62,000 nucleotides of DNA from Gnetum montanum. Its lineage: Eukaryota > Streptophyta > Gnetopsida > Gnetales > Gnetaceae. Within the stretch, counting starts at the first letter, position 1, and every line of letters begins with the position of its first letter. Of the stretch, positions 1 through 10,526 are shown piece by piece. A model generated the notes under the pieces. The model was not told where the DNA came from and did no database searches. It saw only the letters and a program-made list of their open reading frames with translations. Location: positions 64,001 through 126,000 of the forward strand of contig MNCI01007974.1 of NCBI GenBank assembly GCA_015680685.1, in the 5' to 3' direction. A program made the translations under genes and the position numbers.

Positions 1-835
1 ATTTAACATATGTCTACCTTTAATAAAACTAATCTACTAAGGTCTTATGATATCTTTAATAACTTTTTGAATTTGACAAGCCATGGATTTAGCTAAAATT
101 TTATAAGTATTGTTAAGAAGAGTAATATTCCTCTAATTACGAATATGTTGAAGATATTCATTCTTATGAAGAAAATGAATAACACTTTTATTAATATGTT
201 TACCAAGAGAAAGTTTTCTAATAGCTTCTTGAAAATGATGAAAGAGATACTATTCCTAGTCTCTTTCACATGATACTAATAAATTTTTTAGATAAAATGA
301 AGAATAATGCAAAAATTAACAAGACACAAAATGTTTCCTAAGGAAAACCTTCAAGGTGAAAAACCCCAACAAAAATCATTTCCTGGACTATTAGCACCAA
401 CATAGCTTTAAGATTGAAGCATAAAGAGAATTAACAAATACAATGGAGAAGAATTGTAGCTTAGGCATTAGCTAATTTTTGTGTTGTATTGTGTTTTATC
501 TCAAGGATTCTCCCTTATAGCTCCTTATATATTTCTTGGGTTACAAAAATAAGTCCAAAAATAAGGGGATAAGGTAGTTTATTTTTTGTGGGGATAGGTG
601 TGGAAACAAAAAAAAAAAGAGAAAATATGATATACATAGAATCAAATAATTGCATAACAAAGGTAGAAATAGCTACAATAGAGAATATCAAGGAATATTT
701 TCCTTCATCCCTTCATCCAACTTACAATTCTTCTCTTGAAGATAAAGTTGCTTTGAAGAACAGTCCAGACCATTTTAGGAAATCAAGTCTGAAGAAGACC
801 AAATGTTGATTGGCACTAGAGAAAATTTTCAGCAA
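1..835 (-). repeat. probable 3' LTR of copia element A plus flank
   Basis: On the minus strand this stretch follows the RNase H end of element A. A TATA-like TATATAAGG lies near 530-520, and the part around 330-410 reads like the R-U5 end common in plant copia LTRs (a GGGTTTTTCACCTTGAAGG string). The LTR probably starts near 830-835, but neither end is fixed and no second LTR is in the window. In 1-190 I see nothing I can name. Confidence 0.35.
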
Positions 836-899
836 GAGTTGACTTGGTAAATACATTTGTAGGATTTGTTTTAGTAGATATCTTATTCAAAAGAATCCT

Positions 900-3800
900 T
901 TGCTTTGTAATTTCCTTCTATATATAGTAATATTATATTTCAATGTGCTTCATTCAAGGATGGAAAGTTTGATTCTTATATATGCTTATGGTACTTTGAC
1001 TATCATAACCAATATTAATTGGAGGCTGAATGATGCTAAGTTCAACTATTAGCCTTTGAACCCATATAGCCTCTCTACATGCCAAGTTAGCAGCAACATA
1101 TTCAGCTTTAGTGGTAGACTAAGAAACATAAGATTATTTCTAACTTTTTTAAAAAATAGCATCACCAAAGAGATTAAACACATATCCACTAGTAGACTTC
1201 CTATTATTAATATCACCATTCCAATCTACATCAATGAAGCCATGAAGTCCATTGGAATCATTTTTGTAATAGATTCCATATTTCACAATACCATGAAGAT
1301 ATAGGAAGACTTGTTTTATTGAACCTAGTGTTGTTTCCCTAGATTAGTAATATAGCTACTAACTTTTTCAAGAATGTAAGAAATATCAAGTCTAGTAGAG
1401 ACCATTGCATACATTAAACTACTGATAGCACTAACATATGGAATTTTAACCATGAGCTCTTTTTCTTCTATTGTCCTTGGGCAATATTCAATTGAAAGTT
1501 TAATACCAGTTTTAGAGGGTGCAATCATAAGCTTGCAATCTTTCATATTAAAACTTTGTAAGATATTTTTAACATATGTAAAATCTAAGCCAAAGCCTTT
1601 TATTATCCCTAGCCTTTAATTTCCATGCCCAAAATTTGTTTTGCAACACCAAGATCCTTCATCTTAAATTGAGAAGAAAGATGAAGTTTTAACTCCTAAA
1701 TATCATGTATATCATTTCTTGCTATTAACATGTCATTTACATATAGTAGCAACATAACATATTTTTCACTTATATTTTATACATACATACAAGAGTCTTC
1801 TATACTTCTAACAAATCCAAGATTTATCATGTGAGCATTAAACATTTTATTCTACACCCTTGGTACTTTTTTGAGTCCATATAGTGATTTTCATAATCAA
1901 CACACCATATGCTCTTTTCCTTTTATTTCATATCCTTATTTTTGAAGCATATAAATTTCTTCCTTAATATCACCATTGAGGAATGCTATTTTTACATTCA
2001 TTTTTTCAACTTCAAGATCATAAATAGCTGTAATGGAAAACATTGATTTTATGGATGTTAATTTACTACTGAAACAAAAACTTTATCATAATCAATTCAT
2101 TTTCTCTAAGAATATACTTTTCCGATGGGTCGAGCTTTGAAGTATATTCCAGATTTTATCTTGTACATCCATTTATTTCCAATGGCTTCCCTACTTGGTG
2201 GAAGTTCAACCAATTTCCATGTTTTATTCTTATTAATTGATGACATTTTAGCATCCATTGCTTGTTCCCATTCTATGTTTTGCATGGATAAACATGTCTC
2301 ATCATATGTTGAAGACTCATCATTTTTAGTAAATAATACATATTCCTCTAGATGTGATGATAATTTCTTATACATATTGAATGTCTTAATTGCTTATCTT
2401 CACTAAAACTATTTTCTCCTTCTTCATGTTGTTCCTTCTTGTCTACCATGCTATCACCATCTTGTTCACTAGCTAAGGGAGGATGTTCCTCAAAAATTTC
2501 ATTATTAATTTCAACAAATACATAAATAGGAGTTACATCATTTGAAGGAGTTTAGTATTTGAATATTAATCCTTTATTGATCCACATTTTTCTCTAAAGA
2601 TGACATCTCGATTATAAATAATTCTTTTAGTTTTTTCGTTATATAACTTATAAGATTTAACACCATGTCCATAGCCAAGAATAATACATTAAAAACAATT
2701 GAGAGTCTAATTTGGACCTATTAGATTTTGGAACATGTACATAGGCTTCACAAACAAAACTCTTCAAATAATTTAAATTAATGAATCTACCACTCTAAAT
2801 TTCCTTTGGAATTTTTCTGTCCACTATTGATGAAGAAGATTTATTGATAAGATAGCCCGCACCCATTAATACTTCACCATAGAAACACTTGTTGAGATTA
2901 GATTCACTAATAATATATCTTGCACATTCCACAAATGTTTGATTGAAACTCTTTGTGACTTCATTTTTTTTTCAAGAGTCCTTGGAATAGTCTTTTTCCT
3001 TTGCATGCCTTATTCTTTATAAAAAGCATTAAATTCATTTTAGCAAAACTCAACACCATTATGAGTTCTTAGAATTTTGATTTTATTTCCTAAATAATTC
3101 TAAACAAGAGCATTTTATTCTTTGAATTCTTCAAATACTTCAAACTTATGTTTCAATAAAAAGATCTTTCTCTTTCTAGAAGAATCATAAATAAAAGAAA
3201 CATAGTGCATAGCACCTCCAAGAGAACTTTTCCTAATATCTTTAACTAGTTCACATACATTACTATATATTAGTTCTAATATCTAAAGAGATTTAACATT
3301 ACTTTTTTGAAAACTGTGATGCCTCCATTTACCATGTAGATGATGATGTTAGGAATCTAAGAAATCTTTTGAAAACTTAAATTTACCTTGCTTGTAAAGT
3401 TCCTTAAGACCTTTTTTTACCAAGATGTCACATTCTTTTATTCTACAAATAAATACTTAAATTTAAAATAATAACTACAAATGCACTTAATTTCTACTTT
3501 AATGTCTTAGCTTCTAATTTATAAAACTTGCCTTTTTTAATTCCAGAAGCCAAAAGAGATGAACCATGTAGTATTGAACATTTTCCACCTCCAAAGATAA
3601 TAGTTAGTCCTGCATCATTCAATTAACTTACAAACAAAATATTTTTTAGTGAGTGTTAGAACATGACATACATTGGAAATCAATTTAACTACTCCATTAT
3701 TAAACTAAATCTTTACCTTTCAATAACCCACAACTTTGCACAAATCATCATTACCCAATCTTACCATTTCAAGATTGGATGATATATACTTACTGAACCA

Positions 3801-3960
3801 ATTAACATGTGGAGTGTAGTGATGAGATGCACCCAAGTTCATATACCATGAATATGTATCAACATTATTAGAAGATGATACAACATAGAAATCTTCCTCT
3901 TGAGCAGGAGGGGTTGTATCACTTTTTGATACATTACTCTCTTTGCCCTTTTTTGGAGGG
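900..3960 (-). pseudogene. pol: copia A pol: protease, integrase, RT, RNase H remnants
   Basis: Near 3825-3860 the protease motif reads WYMNLGASHH where active copies have WYMDSGAS, so the catalytic Asp is Asn. Integrase is badly broken at 2600-3700; its C-terminal part keeps a CFYGEVLMGAGYLINKS block. RT starts with a WKLVELPP..IGNKWMYKIK block (2375-2150) and has KSLYGLKK near 1880. The catalytic box reads LLYVNDMLIA at about 1720-1755 (normally YVDD), followed by MKDLGVAKQILGMEI. The RT end (YVSAISSLMYAMVSTRLDISY) lies at 1440-1350. RNase H keeps NRKSTSGYVF and TTKAEYVAA at 1210-1080. Loss of Asp in both protease and RT is by a G-to-A change. Confidence 0.85.
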
Positions 3961-4472
3961 GCTTTACAATCTTTCTTTATATGACTAACTTTACCACAAT
4001 TCCAACATTTAGGTAGCCTTTTACAAAATTTTGAGGCTTATTTTTAAATTGAGGCCTCTTAAAAAAATTTGTCTTTACATCATTTTTGCTAAACAATACA
4101 TCATTTTGAGGAGTAGAAGTTTTTCTTCTTGCTTCCTCTAACAGAAATTGATCAACAATATTATCAAAATTAAAGCTAGTAGATCTATTACTTATAATCA
4201 TTACAAAAATCTTCCATGAATCTGGAAGCATGCTGAGAAATGTGATGCACTAATCTAACTCATCCATTTTCATCCCAATAGATTGTAATTGATGAACCAA
4301 TGTATTGAAGGTGTTCAAGTGTTTTGCAATAGTTGTGCCTTCAACCATGTTACATTCATATAATCACTTCTCTAAACATAACTCATTTGTTAAGGATGTT
4401 GTTCGGTATAAAGCTTGTAGCTTATCCCACAAATCCTTGGTAGAAGAAACATTGGCAACATTAAGTAATACC
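3961..4472 (-). pseudogene. gag: copia A gag (capsid/nucleocapsid) remnant
   Basis: Translation across frames gives the pattern of a copia gag of the UBN2 type: a DLWDKLQALY-like block near 4400, then an LPDSWKIFV block near 4230-4190, then a basic linker. At about 3966-4010 there is an intact CCHC zinc knuckle, CWNCGKVSHIKKDC, with the canonical spacing C-x2-C-x4-H-x4-C. Such knuckles bind RNA during packaging. The reading frame is broken several times and the N-terminal half is absent because of the insertion of B. Confidence 0.8.
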
Positions 4473-5302
4473 TAATGAATTCTACATCAGACAACATTGA
4501 TGGGGTTCCATTGATGGGATTCTTTCGATGTAGTATTTGCTTCATTGATGGAATCCTATCAACGTAGCACCCTATCTCACCTATAAATGTGCATGCATCC
4601 ACCACATTTATGGTATCCATTGTTTAGTATCCTAGTAAAGCTCTTGCATTTTGTTCATTTGAAAGTTAGAATATTTTCTAAGTGCCCACAATAGGATTTG
4701 GAAAGTGTACGGATCTTTATTCAAAACATTAATGTACCTAAGCACTTAAGTGTGATCAACAATAAAGATGAACTTTCTTGACTGAACCTTGCAACACTTG
4801 AATTATCTTAATGTTTACTTTATACATTTATTATTTAAGGAATTTATTTTAATTCATCAAATTAATTAATTAATTAACAATTAATTAAAGCACATAAGTA
4901 CAACCATTTTGAGCATACATTAACGTTTAGTAATCCCAATAGCACTTAATGCTTGGTACCCTAGTGATGTTGCAACATGGTTCAAGATGTGTATAGTAAA
5001 TAGGAATGAATGATTATGTTAGGTTAGTCATTATATTAATCATACATTTAATTACCTTATTTTATGGTAGATAGGTGACTTAAATAATAAATATATAATG
5101 ATAAAAACCATATGTCTTAGTTACACTTAATCATACACTTGAACTTCACAAGTGAAACTAAGAAGACAATGATGACATACATTAAATTCACTTCCTAGAC
5201 CTAGTATTCTTAAAGAGCTAAAGTCTATGGAATTTGACCATATCACTTATTGAATGCTAGTAATTCATATCATTGGGTGTAGGGACCACTCCCTACTCAT
5301 CA
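4473..5302 (+). repeat. B 5' LTR (830 bp)
   Basis: It starts TAATGAATTC (from TGATGA) and ends CTACTCATCA, the same TGATGA...TCATCA ends as D and G. Upstream of the TATA box it has several short units of the form CATTGATGG / ATCCTATCAACG. The remainder (R-U5) is AT-rich, with an ATTAATTAATTAA run near 4860-4890. The primer site follows at once. Confidence 0.85.
4495..4590 (+). promoter_or_regulatory. B LTR U3 repeat block and TATA box
   Basis: Three to four imperfect copies of an ATTGATGG / TCGATGTAG unit end with AATCCTATCAACGTAGCA (4552-4569). A TATA box TATAAAT follows 13 bases later (4582-4588). This is the expected place for the polymerase II promoter of the element. The same block recurs in front of the internal TATA boxes of B's spacer (see 28560 and 41520). 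Confidence 0.7.
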
Positions 5303-5322
5303 TTGGCATTATTTCCGAAAAC
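5303..5322 (+). other. B primer-binding site, degraded tRNA-Asp type
   Basis: Directly after the LTR: TTGGCATTATTTCCGAAAAC. Athila/Tat-type plant elements use a site matching the 3' end of tRNA-Asp, beginning TGGCGCCGTTGCCGGGGA. Almost all differences are C-to-T or G-to-A. The 128 bases between this site and the gag ATG (5451) are leader with no other feature seen. Confidence 0.75.
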
Positions 5323-5450
5323 TTTAGTTAGCTATGTGCACTATCTAGGAGTTAGTGAAATTATTCAATGACATTGTAACAAACCTTAAAGTTGCAATCA
5401 TTAAAAATAATAATAATGATAAAAGCATACTATTTTTCTTCTAAGTCAAT

Positions 5451-6781
5451 ATGGCTTCTTCTCACAGGGTTGACTCTCCATCATTGTTCAAACATACTAC
5501 CAATCCAAGGAAAGAAGGCCAAAAACCACCCCAACAATGTAGAGTGGTCTATACTCATCCTGATGAGTATGTGCCAAACTTCACCTTCATCCTACACCAA
5601 GATGAACAAATGTAGTGAAGGGACATGAAGGGAAACATTGTGTTGCCACTTGATCACTCAATTTCTACAATGCTACTCCAAACTCTCATGAGATTGGGCA
5701 TCCAAGAACTTAATGCTAAATACATTGTGCAAGACCATGACTATTGGGATTATCATCCCACTATAGCACAACAAAAGAAAGATGGATAACAGGAGGCTTG
5801 TTACAAGGCGTTGAAGGGAAAATGGTTCAATAACCCCTTGTTCCTGCTAGTCTAGAAAGAAGGAAAGGATCCCTTTTCTACAGATTCTCAATTCACTGAC
5901 TCTCCTCCCCTTCTCTTTGATGAGGAGACCCTTAACTAGAACTTACAATCCACTATAAATAATCTTGGTTGGAGGAAAAATGGATCCCATGACCATGGGG
6001 GTTCCAAAGGAGGGAGTTAAGGTAGGAACATGGACCAACATCATAATGATGATAAACATGATGATTATGGCCATGATTGAAGTAGATGAGGTGGTAGGCA
6101 CAGTGATGGTGCTAGTCCTCCTTCTTGTTCACATTCAACATCTTCATCTTCTCCATCCTCTAGCTATGAATGAAGCCATATAGGTGAAGATTGTAATAGA
6201 GGTGATCAATGGGATAGAGATGGTCATAGGGCCCATTGAACTAGTAGAGGCCATGAGCATGGGTATTCAAGGGAGGTCCATCATTACAAATGAAGGGATA
6301 ATAGAGGGCATCATGGCCATCATAGAGGCTATGACTATGATGAGCCTTTTCTTGCAACTAGCAACATGTTGAACATTGCAAAGGCCATGAGAATTCTTAT
6401 GAGGCATGTAAAAGATAGTAGAATCAAATGATTAGATATGAAAGATATCCCCAAGTTCAAAGGAGGATATAACTCAGATTTAAAAAATCATCTTCAGGCC
6501 TTTCACGATGCCTATACCTTGCAAAATGTTGAAAACAAATAGAAAAAATTAAAATGTTTCCAAGGACACTCATTAAGGAGGTTGAAAGATAATACCAATC
6601 CTTAGAACCAGAATCAATTAGATGATGAAGTACGATGCTTGAACTCTTCAATGACAAGTATCAAATGTACTCCCAAGTGTCCAATCTCAAGAAATAGATC
6701 CAAGAATGGAGGTAAAGAATACATGACTCCTTGGATGCAGCTATGGGTAGATATTACTCTCTATTGCACAAATGCCCTAAC
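5451..6781 (+). pseudogene. gag: B gag, 5' part (interrupted by C)
   Basis: The ATG at 5451 gives MASSHRVDSPSLFKH and then a conserved block, HPDEYVPNFTFILHQDE, that D also has. Next come LGIQELNAKYIVQDHDYWDY (shared with D near 57600), a Ser/His/Gly/Asp-rich low-complexity stretch, and the start of the capsid-like core, DMKDIPKFKGGYNSDL, near 6440-6485. About ten in-frame stops and several shifts are present. The core stops at 6781, where element C entered, and the nucleocapsid half continues at 16341. Target-site bases CTAAC (6777-6781) match CTGGC on the far side of C through two G-to-A changes. Confidence 0.85.
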
Positions 6782-8502
6782 TATAACAATAAAAAATGTT
6801 GGTGGCTGAAACACTGAGGGGTTTATGGGTGTACAGACTAACCCTACATCTACAGTAGGGCCTTGTTGGAGGTGAAGATGGGGTGCCCTGAACAATCTTG
6901 TTGATCGAATAGGAACTTACAGAATGCAAATGATGCTAATGTGAAAATAAAGCTAAGTGTCAAGTGACATTAACCATTTGAATACTACCGAGTGTAGTTG
7001 GTGTTAACAGTGTGAATAGTGCCAAGCATAGTCATGTTTTTTGTAGAAAATGGAAGTGCTAGCATGCATAGACTATTGCTTGAGTGTAGTTGTAGGCTAA
7101 ATGTAGATAAAATGTGAAAAAAATCCAAAGGAAGAAGAGAGAGAAACAGAACATCACCCCAAATGGGGTTGAGCTTAGTTAACACCAAAAGGGATTCAAA
7201 AGCTACATGGTGTACAAAAGGCACAGTGGGAGCATAGTCATAGTCTTGGTGGTGTTGGGCTATGAAGTCTAATGCTTGTCATGATGTACCATGCCTACCA
7301 GGTTGGCCACCATAGTGTACCATGTAGTGTTCTAAAGGGATGGTGTGCTCTGGGTCTTGTTTGCCCATGGAGCTAAGTGCCAAGATGCCAAATTCCAAAT
7401 GAAAGTGCCAACTACCAACCCCTAAAACATTGGGGCACAAAGGTATTTCTAGGGATAGGGTTAGCCCAAAATGTAGATCATGCGACATGTGGCATAGTGA
7501 TAGGTGGGACTATGCTCACTCCAACTACTCTTTGGTTTTAAGCTTTGCGCTGTTGAGCAGTGTCATTGCTTTGATGAAGTTTGTGAATCCAAGACTATGA
7601 CTACATTTATTAGATACATGGAGAAGACCACACTGTACTTGAAAATGCCAAACAATGTCAAAAAAATGCAACTTTTGGAGACTACACTCTATAGCATAGT
7701 TACAATTTTTTGGAAAAGGAAGAGGAAAAAAATGACAAATGTTGTTGCTAGAGAGGTGTTGGAGTTGATGTAAATGCAAATTCTATGGTATGGAGGCCTT
7801 TGGAGGTAATTCTTTCCAACTACACTCTGGGTATGCTTTGGAGCATAATGAGAGCATAGTCCTAGACTTAGGTAAAATCTGGTCAAAAATTAGCAAAAAC
7901 TAGAAAAATGTGGCTAGGTGTTGATTATGCTCTAGGGGAGGCTAACTACACTCTCGAGAATAGTAAGAAAAATGTGGCTAAGTGTTGACTATGCCCTAGG
8001 GGAGGCTGACTACCCTCCTAAGTGTAGTGGGCGTAGGCTCAACACTTAGAAAAATCTGTGCAAAATTTGGCACCTGGGGTGACTATGCTGACTATGCTCT
8101 AAAGTGTAGTTAGGAGGGGTAGTTCCAATAGTTAGAAAACTTTTCTAAAACTAGTGTTTTCATGCTGACTATGCTCTAGAGCATAGTCCCAGTAGTGGAG
8201 AGTGTAGTCTTAGCACTTAGAAAAATCTGCAACTTGTGTCATCATTCTGCCACTTAGCTAAAATTGCAAAAAATTGGTCATTGAAGCTAACTATGCTCTA
8301 CTGTAGTGGAGAGCATAGTCCCAGCACTTAGAAAAATTTGCAGAAAGTATCATCATTCTGACACTTAGAAAAATTTTGCAAATTTGGCCGTTTGAGCTGA
8401 CTACGCTCAACATGTAGAAAAATTTGGGCAAAGAGCCACTATTTTGATGCTTAGCCAAATTTGTAGTTGAGACATCAGAACTTAAAATTTTATGGTGTTT
8501 CA
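6782..8502 (-). repeat. C 3' LTR (1721 bp)
   Basis: It is the direct repeat of 14629-16335, with most visible differences being transitions. The part at 7860-8420 is built from palindromic units such as CTATGCTCTAGAGCATAG and a recurring GCACTTAGAAAAAT phrase. Open frames here, for instance 8291-8503 on the minus strand, recur in the other LTR and are repeat DNA, not genes. Confidence 0.85.
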
Positions 8503-9639
8503 TTGGTTCCTATTTGTTGATGTTTGGAGGAGTGGCCTAGGAGATGTCAACAAAGAAATGTAAAAAACCACAATAGATGTGGCACCAACATTGCTCATTA
8601 GTACTAGATCAGGTGTCGTTCCACCATGTTCAAGAGTGCTGTGGATAGGGGTATGCTGGGGCAAAGGATATAGGCAATGCTAAGGAGATGAAATGCAAGT
8701 AGGGAAGATGAAATGCCAATATTGTATCATGATGCAAGAGGTGAAGTCAACATGATTGATGATGACCATGGCATGAAGTGGCTTGCCCCTAAAATGTTTA
8801 CCTCTCATCATAGTGCTCATGAGAGAGTCAAAGTTAATTCAAGGCTTAACCAGTTGTGAAACTACAATGCTATTAATTTGCTTGGGGATGTGCTTTTCCC
8901 ATTATCTTTTTTTTTTCTATCATGAGGTGAACCTTCATTGGGTCTGACTTACTACTGAATGCTACCTATAGGGTGTTGGCCATAAAGTGGATGGGCTTTG
9001 TGGGCCATCGAGTAGATGGGCTTTGCTTTTGATGCAACCATGTCTTGTCTATAGGATAGGGATTTCCTCCCAAGGATGAGATGTGTTACATACATTTAGG
9101 CTTTGAATAGCCAATAGAGGCTCCCCATGAGATGAGTTGCATTACATCCGCCATGGGTTCGACGGTGTGATGTGAAGAGAGCATGCCATGTGCATTTACA
9201 ATGTGTATGCACCAGAGGGGTTTGCATGTAAGGGAATGTGAGAAATGCAAGAGGGTATTGGAATGCAAGGGACATGCGTAGGCTATAATGTGAGGACATG
9301 TGTAGGCTAAAATAAGATGAAGGAAATGTGCACTATTGAGTGGCTTAGCTAGCCCAATCATGCACATCAAAGCAATGTGGCAACTTGTCATTGCGATGAG
9401 ATGCACCTTTGCATGATTGCCTTTGGGGCTTCATCCTACAAACACAACTTCGAGAAGACAAGAAAATCACAAAACGTGAAATGCAAGTGAAATGCCAGAT
9501 GTAAAATGCTGCAAATGTGTGAAAAGCTAAACTAGTTGCAAGTGCATAGAAAGCCAGTGAAAGTGCCTGTGCGATGATGCTATGAGTGCCCCAAAGGTTG
9601 AACCAATGGCAAGCGCTATAAAAGATTAACAACATGCCA

Positions 9640-9945
9640 ATTTAAAGTCTTGGCAGACTATGAACCTAGTTTAAGGCCCTAGTAGACAATGATGTGCTAG
9701 TTTATAGTCATAGCAAGCTAGTGAGTGCTAGTTTATAGTCCTAGCAAACTGATAGGTGCCAATTTAATGTTGTAGCAGATGGTGGATGTTGTGCCAGTTT
9801 AACATCATGACCTAAGGATGAGCTGTGCCAATTTAGCATCATAGCAGACAATTTGTGCACTAGTTTATAGTCATAGTGGACTGTCTGTGCTAGTTTAGCA
9901 TAATAGTAGATGATGTTTTTCCAATTTAGCATCATAGCAGATGAG
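9640..9945. repeat. imperfect tandem array, TAGTTTA-centred unit
   Basis: About ten imperfect units of 25-35 bp of the form GCCAGTTTAACATCATAGCAGATG follow each other here, degenerating outward. The same unit appears twice inside the gag frame of C near 13380-13435, where it adds a repeated MMLN-type peptide. This suggests spread by slippage or template switching within the element. Confidence 0.6.
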
Positions 9946-10047
9946 CTATGTGCTTACCTTGCTTTGGTGAGGTACAGTGTTGCATGCATAACCATGCTAT
10001 GTGCTTACCTTGCTTTGGTGAGGTACAGTGTTGCATGCATAACCATG
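9946..10047. repeat. perfect 51-bp tandem duplication
   Basis: Two adjacent copies, 9946-9996 and 9997-10047, look identical base for base (each starts CTATGTGCTTACC and ends GCATAACCATG). Given the heavy decay of the rest of C, this duplication must be much younger than the element, or be an assembly artefact. Confidence 0.85.
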
Positions 10048-10139
10048 TTGTGTGCCTACAAGATCCTACAAAAATAAACTAGAAAAACAACATCAAGCAA
10101 CAACTGTATCACAAGGTTAATGTGCATAATTAAAAGGAA

Positions 10140-10400
10140 AGTAATGTGAAAGATGATAGTTTTGGGCCACTTTGGGCTGCAACGATAGTTTAAGGCCATT
10201 TTAGGCCATCCCTACTTTAAGGCCTTTTCGAGCCATGTGTTGTTTTTAGAGGTTGCCAGTTTTGGCCTCGGTAGGCCATGCAATAGTTTAAGGACTTTTT
10301 AGGACATGCGTTGCCAATTTAAGGCCATGGCAGGCCATGTGATGCTAATTTAAGGCCATGGTTGGCCATGCGATGCCAGTTTAATGCATGGTAGGCCATG
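10140..10400. repeat. imperfect tandem array, TTTAAGGCCA-centred unit
   Basis: About eight units of 25-35 bp resembling CAGTTTAAGGCCATGGTAG lie here. They have the same plan (an AGTTTA core plus a spacer) as the array at 9640-9945, so the two probably share an origin. Confidence 0.6.
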
Positions 10401-10526
10401 CATTTATGTAGTTTGTAGTTTTATGATTTTTATGCATTTTGAAGTTTTCAAATGCAATGCATAAGCTAAGTGGATGAATGTGTAAACAAAGAATAAATGC
10501 ATAAACAAATCAAATTAGTGTGTAAA

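Larger units (their letters stand above)
190..4472 (-). mobile_element. element A: decayed Ty1/copia retrotransposon, 5' end cut off by B
   Basis: Read from high to low coordinates, the order is gag, protease, integrase, RT, RNase H, LTR. This is the copia order, with integrase before RT. Every domain has stops and frameshifts. The start of gag is missing because element B inserted at 4473; the five bases before it, ATACC (4468-4472), are the likely target duplication. The rest of A should lie beyond the far end of B, outside the window. A is the oldest layer of the nest because everything else sits inside B. Confidence 0.85.
8503..10526 (-). other. C non-coding 3' region, no gene seen
   Basis: This lies between the end of the protease frame and the 3' LTR, where an autonomous gypsy element would carry RT and integrase. 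No RT or integrase motif was found on either strand. From 9640 on it is made of short tandem-like repeats; 8503-9640 has nothing I can name. Confidence 0.6.

Noticed and set aside
4480-4620. 76-codon minus-strand ORF as the copia A gag N-terminus
   Set aside because: Beyond 4472 the sequence is the U3 of B's LTR; the frame is a chance fusion.
5965-6372. Met/Ile-rich open frames as membrane proteins
   Set aside because: They are out-of-frame readings of the Ser/His/Gly-rich part of B gag.
8291-8503. A 70-residue protein conserved with 16124-16336
   Set aside because: Both lie at the same place in the two LTRs of element C; similarity is due to the repeat.
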